Shown: piece after piece, positions 1 through 5,039 of the stretch | Numbering within the stretch: position 1 is the stretch's first letter | Layout of the letters: every line of letters starts with the position of its first letter | Assembly: GCA_021772595.1 (NCBI GenBank) | Contig: JAJFLS010000207.1 | Span: 1 to 5,039, forward strand | Source: Opitutales bacterium | Lineage (GTDB): Bacteria > Verrucomicrobiota > Verrucomicrobiia > Opitutales > Opitutaceae | Length of the DNA: 5,039 nucleotides | Reading direction: 5' to 3' | The notes under the pieces: generated by a model | Database searches by the model: none | What the model saw: the letters and a program-made list of their open reading frames with translations, nothing else | Told to the model about the DNA's origin: nothing | Position numbers and translations under genes: made by a program

Positions 1-871
1 AGCGGCGATGTCCCCAGATGTACTGGTCGGGCGCGTCGCGGATGGTGGCTTCGAGATCCCGGTTCAGGCTGTTGAGGATTGCGGCGAGATCGGTGTTCTT
101 GTTTCCGCTTCGCGGCTGATTGATGAGGTGGGAGGTGCTGATTTCGAACTGCATGGGCCCCGTGCGTTTGCAGGCGCCGAAGCAGAGTGGTGTGCGCGTG
201 ACGAGATGCAGCATGGCCGCGGTCTTGAAAGTGGATGCGGGGTGACCGAAGAAATCGATCATCATTCCGTAGTCCCCCGCGTGCTGATCGAAGAGCAAGG
301 CCAGCGCTTCCTTGTTGTCGAGAACTTCCAGAAAACGGCCCATGTTGCTGTCGTGTTTTGGAATGGGGCGAAACCGGTAGGCGGATTTGCGTTGCTTGAC
401 GAGCGTCTCGATTCGCGGATTGCTCATCGCTCGAGTGATCCCGGCGACCGGCTTGTAGCGGGAGAGCCAGTGGGCCGCGACTTCCCAGTTCCCAAAATGC
501 CCGGAAGCGATAATCAAACCCTTGTCCGGATCTTCCAATGCCGCTTGCACGTCCGGCTTGATATCCAGCTTTATGTGTTCGTGAATCTTGTCGCCTTCGA
601 GGAAATCCGATGAGCGTAGTGATTCTACGATTACCATGGCCATGTGCTGGGTAGCCTGTTTGGCGATCGCCGAAGCCTTTTTCGGATCGGTTTCGATTCC
701 GCTGCGTATGATGTTGTCTCGGCCGACTTTCCGGCGTTTGCGATCGAATATCCACCATGCATTGGCTGTTCCTCGAGCGCACCGACAGGCGAAGCTATAG
801 GAGAACGTGTCGCATAGAAAGAGCACCAGCCGGAAGAGGCAGTACTCGATGAAATTGCTCAGACTTTTCAA
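1..871 (-). CDS. LpxL/HtrB-like lysophospholipid (lipid A type) acyltransferase, C-terminus cut by window edge
   Basis: Predicted membrane-associated acyltransferase of the LpxL/HtrB/LpxM family, which moves an acyl chain from acyl-ACP to a lipid acceptor at the inner face of the cytoplasmic membrane. I translated 290 codons with no stop. Residues about 7-31 form a hydrophobic N-terminal segment that probably anchors the protein. HFGNWE at 125-130 is the family's HX4(D/E) catalytic motif (His125, Glu130). DQHAGDYGMMIDFFGHPAST at 195-214 is the second family signature, and YIWGHRR at the end of the visible part matches the conserved C-terminal (W)xHRR. Family members are about 290-320 residues, so only the last few residues are probably missing. 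The start is a TTG at 871-869 overlapping the ACP stop; no in-frame ATG, GTG or TTG was found in the part of the frame I followed upstream, and the first in-frame ATG downstream (codon 77) would remove the anchor. The acceptor (lipid A, another glycolipid or an ornithine/amino lipid) cannot be told from sequence. The preceding ACP suggests it uses that ACP as donor. Confidence 0.93.
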   Translation of the reverse strand, partial: MKSLSNFIEYCLFRLVLFLCDTFSYSFACRCARGTANAWWIFDRKRRKVGRDNIIRSGIETDPKKASAIAKQATQHMAMVIVESLRSSDFLEGDKIHEHIKLDIKPDVQAALEDPDKGLIIASGHFGNWEVAAHWLSRYKPVAGITRAMSNPRIETLVKQRKSAYRFRPIPKHDSNMGRFLEVLDNKEALALLFDQHAGDYGMMIDFFGHPASTFKTAAMLHLVTRTPLCFGACKRTGPMQFEISTSHLINQPRSGNKNTDLAAILNSLNRDLEATIRDAPDQYIWGHRR

Positions 872-1125
872 GCGCCGTTTTCGATGAGTAAGGCGGTTAT
901 TTCTCTCAGCGTGGTGACGTTTAGGACTTCCTTGGCTTCGAGGTGAATCCCAATCACTTCCTCGATGTCGTAAAGCAAATCGAGAATGGTCAACGAATCG
1001 AGGCCGAGAGATTCGATCGTGGTTTGGGGGCCGAAGGAGTCCCAGTCGTATTCGGAGGTCGAGGACTCTTCCAGAATTCCACGTAGTTGGGCAATGATGG
1101 TTTCTTCTTTTGATTGATCGCTCAT
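868..1125 (-). CDS. free-standing acyl carrier protein
   Basis: An 85-residue acidic protein of the phosphopantetheine-binding ACP family, which carries growing acyl chains as thioesters on a 4'-phosphopantetheine arm in the cytoplasm. The arm attachment site is Ser44 in SLGLDSLTILDL (residues 39-50), the classical LGxDSL motif at the start of helix II. The length and the predicted four-helix pattern fit a type II ACP. It differs from housekeeping AcpP, which normally reads LGADSLDTVELVMALEEEF: here the helix II region is DSLTILDLLYDIEEVIGIHL, more like ACPs of specialised pathways. I chose the ATG at 1125, 11 bp after the ketosynthase stop; an in-frame extension upstream to 1254 lies wholly inside the ketosynthase gene and has low-complexity Arg-rich sequence, so it is rejected. 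No Shine-Dalgarno is visible; an A/T-rich AAAAACAATTT precedes the start. Its stop TGA shares bases with the TTG of the acyltransferase gene, implying translational coupling and a working partnership. Confidence 0.95.
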   Translation of the reverse strand: MSDQSKEETIIAQLRGILEESSTSEYDWDSFGPQTTIESLGLDSLTILDLLYDIEEVIGIHLEAKEVLNVTTLREITALLIENGA

Positions 1126-1136
1126 AAATTGTTTTT

Positions 1137-2405
1137 CTAGTCGCCGGGTCCGAGGATGAGAACGCCGTTGCCGCCGCCGAAGCCGAAGCTGTTTTTCATC
1201 GCTGGGGCCCGTTTTATGGATACAGGCTTCGAGCCGACGAGGTTCAGGCGGCATTCGGGATCCGGATTTTCGAGATTGAGGTTAGGGGGCGCTTCGCCTC
1301 GCTCGATCGATAGCAAGGCGGAAATGCTCTCAAGCGCTCCGGAAGCTCCCAGGGTGTGGCCGAAGTAGCTCTTGTTTGCGACGACGGGCACGGCGTCCGT
1401 CGAGTCGCCGAAAACATCTCGTATGGATTGGCTTTCGCAGGAATCGTTTCCTTTCGTTCCGGTTCCGTGGGTGTTGATGAGGCCGATTTCGTCGGGGCGT
1501 AGATTGGCTTCTTTTAAGGCCATGCGCATCGCGCGGGCTTGTCCGATCGGGCTAGGGCTGGTCAGGTGAGTGGCGTCCGAGGATTCGCCGTAGCCGAGGA
1601 TTTCGCCGCGAATTCGAGCGCCTCGCTCGGTGGCTTTCTCAGCCGATTCCAAGACGAGTACTCCGGCTCCTTCTCCGAGCACAGTGCCTTCGCGATCGAT
1701 TGCGAAGGGCCGGCACGCTTTTTGTGGATCGGCGATTCGGGACAAGGCTCCGATGTTGTTCCAGACTCCGAAGGCGAACCGATCGAAAAACGCGTCCGAT
1801 CCGCCGGTGACCACGGTATCCGCGTAGCCGTCTCGAATCATTCGATACGCGGTCCCTATGGCGTTGGCTGCGGAGGTGCAAGCGGACACGACCATGTAGT
1901 TCGCGCCGGTTAGCTTGTATTGTAAAGTGAGTCCGGCCGAAATCGCGTTGAACATGCAGCGTGGCAAGGAAGTCGGCCTCAAGCCGCGCGGCCCTTTCTC
2001 GAATAGAGAGGTGAATGCGGCGTAGTGATTCTGAGCGCTGCCAACGCCCGTCCCCATGATGACGGCGGCGTCCTGCTCCTCGTAGGGAGGTTCGCCGGAG
2101 ATGAGCCCCGATTGAACGAGCGCGTCTTGAGCGGCGACGATGGCAAGGTCGAGGGCGCGGTCCATTGGCCGGCGTCTCAGCGTTTTGAGTTTTTCTTCGA
2201 CCAGACCTTCAGGGACTTCGGCTCCGATACCGACTTTGAATTCGGAGGCGTCCAGCGAGCGCAGCGGTCCGATGCCGGTTCGGCCAGCGAGCAAATTCTG
2301 CCAGACCGTTTCTTCGTCGATGCCCAGCGCGGAGGCGATCCCCATTCCGGTGACGACGACTCGGCGGCGGGTAAGCGTGGATGTTTCGGGAGACTGGTGC
2401 GACAT
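1137..2405 (-). CDS. beta-ketoacyl-ACP synthase, FabF-like (KAS II type)
   Basis: A 422-residue condensing enzyme of the thiolase fold that performs decarboxylative Claisen condensation of malonyl-ACP with an acyl-enzyme, extending the chain by two carbons. The full catalytic set is visible: nucleophile Cys176 in VVSACTSAANAIG, His313 in NTHGTGTKGND, Lys345 and His350 in NKSYFGHTLGASGALE. The N-terminus RRVVVTGMGIASALG (13-27) and the C-terminal KNSFGFGGGNGVLIL (404-418) are family hallmarks; the GFGG gating loop is at 408-411, followed by GN where most FabF proteins have TN. The length is typical of FabF (about 410-425). Because both His residues and the Cys are present, it is a true ketosynthase and not a chain-length-factor type partner. 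The ATG lies 4 bp after the ketoreductase stop; a weak GGAT element is just upstream. A second, housekeeping FabF probably exists elsewhere; whether this copy makes a normal fatty acyl chain or a specialised one (for example a polyene) cannot be read from the sequence. Confidence 0.96.
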   Translation of the reverse strand: MSHQSPETSTLTRRRVVVTGMGIASALGIDEETVWQNLLAGRTGIGPLRSLDASEFKVGIGAEVPEGLVEEKLKTLRRRPMDRALDLAIVAAQDALVQSGLISGEPPYEEQDAAVIMGTGVGSAQNHYAAFTSLFEKGPRGLRPTSLPRCMFNAISAGLTLQYKLTGANYMVVSACTSAANAIGTAYRMIRDGYADTVVTGGSDAFFDRFAFGVWNNIGALSRIADPQKACRPFAIDREGTVLGEGAGVLVLESAEKATERGARIRGEILGYGESSDATHLTSPSPIGQARAMRMALKEANLRPDEIGLINTHGTGTKGNDSCESQSIRDVFGDSTDAVPVVANKSYFGHTLGASGALESISALLSIERGEAPPNLNLENPDPECRLNLVGSKPVSIKRAPAMKNSFGFGGGNGVLILGPGD

Positions 2406-2409
2406 TGGG

Positions 2410-3153
2410 TTATCCGTAAATAAACTGGCCTCCGTCGACGTGGATGACCTGGCCGGTTAAGTAGGATGCCTCTTCTGAAAGTAGAAAAGCGGTGACGTTC
2501 GCGACGTCTGCGGGAGTTGCAAGCCGATTCAGCGGGATGGCCATTTTCGCGATCATTTCGTCGCTCATGCCCTCGGCCATGTCGGTCTCCACGATGCCGG
2601 GCGAAACTGCGTTGCAACGAATTCCGAATCGAGCGGCTTCCAAGGCGAAGCTGCGGGTCAAGCTGACAAGCCCCGCTTTCGATGCCGCGTAGTCCGCGCC
2701 CATGAGATTTCCAGGGCCGTGGGCGGAGAGCGACGCCATGTTGACGATGGTTCCCGAGCGCGTCTTCCGCATCAGCTTGTAGGCTTCTTGGCAGGCGACG
2801 AAGGCGGACTCGAGATTGAGTTTCTGGGTGGCCTGCCAGTCTTCCAGTTTAAGGCCGCGGAACGCGACGGCTCTTCCGGCTCCCGCGTTGTTCACCAATC
2901 CGTCGAGCCGGCCGAATTGCTTAAAAACCGACTGGACGAGCGCTCCGGCTGCCTTCGGATCCGAAAGATCGGAGGCGAATGGGGCGGCCCGTTCCGGGTG
3001 GAGTTCGGCGCAAATCGCCTCGACTTGGCTCAGATCTCGCCCGTGAACGGCGACTTGGGCCTCTCGTTCGATCAGCAGCTCCGCGATTGCCCGGCCGATC
3101 CCTCGAGTGGATCCGGTTACGAGAAAAGCCCTTCCGTTGAATGATGTTGGCAT
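2410..3153 (-). CDS. 3-oxoacyl-ACP reductase-like short-chain dehydrogenase (FabG-like)
   Basis: A 247-residue cytoplasmic short-chain dehydrogenase/reductase that would reduce the 3-ketoacyl-ACP made by the adjacent ketosynthase to 3-hydroxyacyl-ACP. Visible SDR elements in order: cofactor loop TGSTRGIG (13-20), Arg39 in VHGRD at the end of the second strand (which favours NADPH), NNAG (88-91), Asn113 in KLNLES, Ser141, and YAASK with Tyr155 and Lys159. PGIVETDM (185-192) and the C-terminal LTGQVIHVDGG (232-242) match the FabG subgroup closely. The Ser-to-Tyr spacing is 14 residues, one more than in E. coli FabG, which suggests a one-residue insertion in the loop near SAHGPGN. The ATG at 3153 is the first gene start after the 190-bp gap, so this is the first gene of the ketoreductase-ketosynthase-ACP-acyltransferase operon. 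No clear Shine-Dalgarno is seen; TTAATTTTTC precedes the start. A general SDR role is possible, but the gene order makes the acyl-ACP role much more likely. Confidence 0.94.
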   Translation of the reverse strand: MPTSFNGRAFLVTGSTRGIGRAIAELLIEREAQVAVHGRDLSQVEAICAELHPERAAPFASDLSDPKAAGALVQSVFKQFGRLDGLVNNAGAGRAVAFRGLKLEDWQATQKLNLESAFVACQEAYKLMRKTRSGTIVNMASLSAHGPGNLMGADYAASKAGLVSLTRSFALEAARFGIRCNAVSPGIVETDMAEGMSDEMIAKMAIPLNRLATPADVANVTAFLLSEEASYLTGQVIHVDGGQFIYG

Positions 3154-3343
3154 GAAAAATTAAGAGCGATATCGAGCGAGTTGGCGAAGCGCGTTTACCG
3201 AAACGTGGACACGCTTATTGCCGAGTGTGGCACGTTTGTTGTATTATTTGGGACGCGCGTTCGGCGGGGCTGGCGAGACGCAGGAGAAATAGATGGCGGT
3301 AATTAACCAGAACACAAGGTCGATTTTCAGCAGTGGCGCCCAC
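3154..3343. other. intergenic region upstream of the ketoreductase operon
   Basis: This 190-bp stretch is the only real gap in the window and the likely place for the promoter of the four-gene acyl operon, as well as the 3' end of the TPR transcript. No strong promoter is visible. The best pair I find on the minus strand is TTGTGT (3317-3312) and TCTATT (3293-3288) with an 18-base spacer, 3 of 6 and 4 of 6 matches to sigma70 consensus, so it is a weak candidate. An A/T-rich TAATAC (3246-3241) has no matching -35. No hairpin followed by a U-run is seen after the TPR stop, so there is no intrinsic terminator I can support and read-through between the two gene groups is possible. No small open reading frame or tRNA was recognised here. 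Confidence 0.5.
3201..3237 (-). repeat. imperfect inverted repeat in the operon leader
   Basis: AAACGTG (3201-3207) is matched by its reverse complement CACGTTT (3231-3237), and just inside it ACAC (3209-3212) is matched by GTGT (3225-3228). The arms differ only by one unpaired G on one side against GG on the other, leaving a 12-base loop. A second, shorter inverted repeat, CGTTT-ACCG-AAACG at 3192-3205, shares bases with the left arm, so in RNA the two hairpins would exclude each other. The centre is about 65 bases before the ketoreductase ATG. No T-run follows it in the direction of transcription, so it is not an intrinsic terminator. It could be an operator for a dimeric regulator, an RNA leader structure, or chance; nothing in the sequence decides between these. 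Confidence 0.45.
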
Positions 3344-4765
3344 CTATGGGTTGGATTCGAACGCGGTTTGGTAGAGACTTGTTAGCTGCTGGAGTTCCTC
3401 GATCTTGATTTTCGGCTGTTTCCGAATCCTGGCCATGTAATGGTCGGCCTGGGGACGATCGGTCGAGCTGATGGCGTGAAATGCGAGGGTGGTCAAGGCG
3501 AGGGAATTCCCAGGTTCGGCATGCAGGGCTTCTTTCATCGCGGTGATGCCGCTTTCGACCTGTCCGCTGGTGATGTAGAGACGGCCAAGATTCAAGTAGG
3601 CTTGGGCCTCATTGGGCTTGAGCTCGATCGACTTTCGAAGCATTTCGACCGCTTTGGTGAAGCGCCCTTGGCGATTCATCTGGTCCGCCATCTCGATCAG
3701 AAGCGCGGGGGAGCTGGGGCAGTTCTTAAATCCTTTTTCGAGTGTCCGCTGTGCTGCGACCGCGTTTCCGCCGTCGCGTTGGATTTGGAAAATGTAGTGC
3801 CAGCCGTCCGAAAAGTCGGGCTTGAGCTGGACGCTGCGCTGGTAATGGGAAAGCGCGTCGTCGATCTCGCCGGCGGATTGCGAAATCCCGCCGAGCTGGA
3901 AATGCAGCATCGGGTCGCTCGGCTCGATCGAGACGGCGCGTTCGAGAAGTTTCAAAGCGTTGGCCGACTCGCCGCGAAAGGAGGCCATGCCCGCGGCGGT
4001 CGAGAGGGCGAACGTGTCGTAGGAATCGGAGAACAACGCGTCCATCCAAGGATCGGCCAGATCGCGATAAGCGCCGAAGGAATGGTCGCGCCTCAGTTGA
4101 TCGGCGGCGGCCCGTTCGTCGAGGCGCTCGTGGACGGTCGAGAGGAGATCGATTCCGATTTGGTTTAGCGATGCGGCGACGGCATTCTTCAAGAGCGCTT
4201 TGGCCCCGGTCCAATCGTTCCGCTCGATCTGGATGCGAGCGATTCCGAGAAGCGCGTAGGCGTTGTTCGAATCGATGAAGAGAACGTTGTTGAATGCGTT
4301 TTCGGCTTCTTCGAAGCGATTAGATTTTAGCAGCGCATTGGCGAACTGGATACGCGTGGGAATGTAGCTCGGATCGAGTTCGATGGCACTTCGGTGGAGT
4401 TCGATCGCCCGATCGAGCATCCCGTAGCCAGAGATGATGCGGGCGAGGTAGTGCGGCCATTTCGGGTTGTCGGGATCTTGCTCGATCAGAATTTCGTAGC
4501 AGTCGGTCGCGTTGGAAAGAAAGCCGTTGGCGTGGTAGAGGCGGCTTAGTTCGGCCAGAGCTCCGATCGATGAAAATCCGTGGGTTGCTTTTAGATGGGC
4601 TTTGAGAATGCGCGATTTGAGCACTTCGTTTTTCGAGGCACTGAGCGCAGGAAGAGAGAGCGTGCTCGCGATCGCGTTGGGGCGATTATTGAGGAGGGTG
4701 AACGCGACGAGTCCGATCACGACGAGGATTGCGAAAGCGCTGAGCGTATAGCGTTTCGTATTCAT
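3344..4765 (-). CDS. membrane-anchored tetratricopeptide repeat (TPR) protein
   Basis: A 473-residue protein of unknown specific function, probably a protein-interaction scaffold held at the cytoplasmic membrane with its bulk in the periplasm. MNTKRYTLSAFAILVVIGLV (1-20) followed by AFTLL is a positively charged then hydrophobic signal-anchor; no lipobox Cys is seen. TPR units are recognisable from their 34-residue rhythm with ending motifs such as AIELDPS (127-133), AVSIEPSD (277-284), SVQLKPD (311-317), SIELKPNE (379-386) and ALHAEPGN (413-420). They form two blocks, about 68-200 and 253-440, separated by a non-TPR insert containing DLADPWMDALFSDSYD (235-250). I chose the ATG at 4765 because it overlaps the upstream stop as ATGA; an in-frame TTG at 4789 would add eight polar residues before the anchor and is less likely. 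Translational coupling to the FG-GAP/VCBS gene suggests the two proteins act together at the cell envelope. It has no evident enzymatic link to the acyl operon downstream. Confidence 0.9.
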   Translation of the reverse strand: MNTKRYTLSAFAILVVIGLVAFTLLNNRPNAIASTLSLPALSASKNEVLKSRILKAHLKATHGFSSIGALAELSRLYHANGFLSNATDCYEILIEQDPDNPKWPHYLARIISGYGMLDRAIELHRSAIELDPSYIPTRIQFANALLKSNRFEEAENAFNNVLFIDSNNAYALLGIARIQIERNDWTGAKALLKNAVAASLNQIGIDLLSTVHERLDERAAADQLRRDHSFGAYRDLADPWMDALFSDSYDTFALSTAAGMASFRGESANALKLLERAVSIEPSDPMLHFQLGGISQSAGEIDDALSHYQRSVQLKPDFSDGWHYIFQIQRDGGNAVAAQRTLEKGFKNCPSSPALLIEMADQMNRQGRFTKAVEMLRKSIELKPNEAQAYLNLGRLYITSGQVESGITAMKEALHAEPGNSLALTTLAFHAISSTDRPQADHYMARIRKQPKIKIEELQQLTSLYQTAFESNP

Positions 4766-5039
4766 CGTTTCGGCACACTCGCTTTCCAAAGAAGAATGCG
4801 GCTCATCCGATCGTATGGCGGATAGGCATGGAATCCGCCGCTGAAGATGTCGAGCGTTCCGGAGTTGTCGAAATCGCCGACATCCAGCGTGAGTAGTTGA
4901 ATCGGATTGTTGGCGAGTGTGTGACGTTGGAATCTGAAATCGCCTTGGTTTTCGAACCAGACGAGCGATTCGGCTTCCGGGTCGGTCCAGGTGTTGAAGG
5001 CGCTCACGGCGAGGACGTCCAGGTCGCCGTCGCTATCCA
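4762..5039 (-). CDS. FG-GAP/VCBS-repeat protein, C-terminal fragment (5' end beyond window)
   Basis: The last 91 codons of a protein whose beginning lies past the right edge. It contains two calcium-binding-type loops of the FG-GAP/VCBS beta-propeller family: DSDGDLDVLA at the visible N-terminus and GDFDNSGTLDIFSGGF further on, separated by LVWFENQGDFRFQRHTL, which has the usual FENxGxxxFxxxxL blade pattern. Such repeats build extracellular or periplasmic propellers that bind metal and mediate adhesion or surface interactions. The protein ends in ILLWKASVPKR, with no ASPIC/UnbV domain at the C-terminus as found in CRTAC1-type members. An internal GTG at 5007 is in frame but is not a start, since the propeller loop continues upstream of it to the window edge. 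The stop TGA overlaps the TPR gene's ATG. Pairing of an FG-GAP/VCBS protein with a TPR protein is familiar from Verrucomicrobiota and Planctomycetota; the function of the pair is not known to me. Confidence 0.88.
   Translation of the reverse strand, partial: DSDGDLDVLAVSAFNTWTDPEAESLVWFENQGDFRFQRHTLANNPIQLLTLDVGDFDNSGTLDIFSGGFHAYPPYDRMSRILLWKASVPKR

Noticed and set aside
8..613. Plus-strand reading frame of 201 codons
   Set aside because: It lies wholly opposite the acyltransferase, whose minus-strand frame carries the HFGNWE and DQHAG motifs; the plus-strand product shows no recognisable family and is an antisense shadow.
1126..1254. N-terminal extension of the ACP to 128 residues
   Set aside because: The extra 43 residues fall inside the ketosynthase coding region, are Arg-rich and unlike any ACP; the ATG at 1125 gives a normal 85-residue ACP.
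2177..2617. Minus-strand frame of 146 codons spanning the ketoreductase/ketosynthase junction
   Set aside because: Very Arg- and Ser-rich, in another frame across two well-supported genes, with no family resemblance.
3201..3237. Intrinsic terminator for the TPR transcript
   Set aside because: The stem is imperfect with a 12-base loop, and no T-run follows in the direction of transcription (the next bases are CGGTAAACG).
3241..3317. A confident sigma70 promoter for the acyl operon
   Set aside because: The best -35/-10 pair (TTGTGT, 18 bases, TCTATT) matches only 3 and 4 of 6 consensus bases, so it is mentioned only as a weak candidate within the intergenic entry.
3440..4168. Plus-strand reading frame of 242 codons
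   Set aside because: It is opposite the TPR gene, whose minus-strand frame has clear 34-residue repeats; the plus-strand translation has no domain signature.
1..5039. Mobile elements, CRISPR arrays, tRNA or rRNA genes
   Set aside because: No transposase or integrase motifs, no regularly spaced repeats and no RNA gene signatures were seen on either strand.

Overview
The window is a compact, one-directional stretch: all six genes lie on the minus strand, so transcription runs from the right edge to the left edge. By eye the DNA is moderately GC-rich (roughly 55-60%). An LpxL/HtrB-type acyltransferase points to a Gram-negative, outer-membrane-bearing bacterium. An FG-GAP/VCBS-repeat protein coupled to a membrane-anchored TPR protein is a combination common in the Verrucomicrobiota/Planctomycetota group, and ribosome-binding sites are weak or absent. 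My best guess is Verrucomicrobiota, held with low confidence because no rRNA or marker gene is present.

Layout in order of transcription: (1) the C-terminal end of an FG-GAP/VCBS-repeat protein (4762-5039, cut by the right edge); (2) a 473-residue TPR protein with an N-terminal membrane anchor (3344-4765), joined to gene 1 by an ATGA stop/start overlap; (3) a 190-bp non-coding gap (3154-3343) holding an imperfect inverted repeat and only weak promoter-like sequence; (4) a FabG-like ketoreductase (2410-3153); (5) a FabF-like ketosynthase with a complete Cys-His-His triad (1137-2405); (6) a free-standing 85-residue acyl carrier protein (868-1125); (7) an LpxL/HtrB-like acyltransferase starting at a TTG that overlaps the ACP stop codon (1-871, cut by the left edge).

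Genes 4 to 7 are packed with gaps of 4 bp and 11 bp and then a 3-base overlap, so they almost certainly form one operon. Together they provide elongation (ketosynthase), reduction (ketoreductase), a dedicated carrier (ACP) and a membrane acyltransferase that would move the finished acyl chain onto a lipid acceptor. The malonyltransferase, dehydratase and enoyl reductase needed for full fatty acid synthesis are not in the window; they could be supplied by the housekeeping system or lie past the left edge. The same set of enzyme types occurs in aryl polyene, xanthomonadin and flexirubin clusters, so this may be the start of such a cluster or a small dedicated lipid-acylation operon. This is the most interesting part of the window. 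Genes 1 and 2 look like a separate, cell-envelope-associated unit of unknown function.
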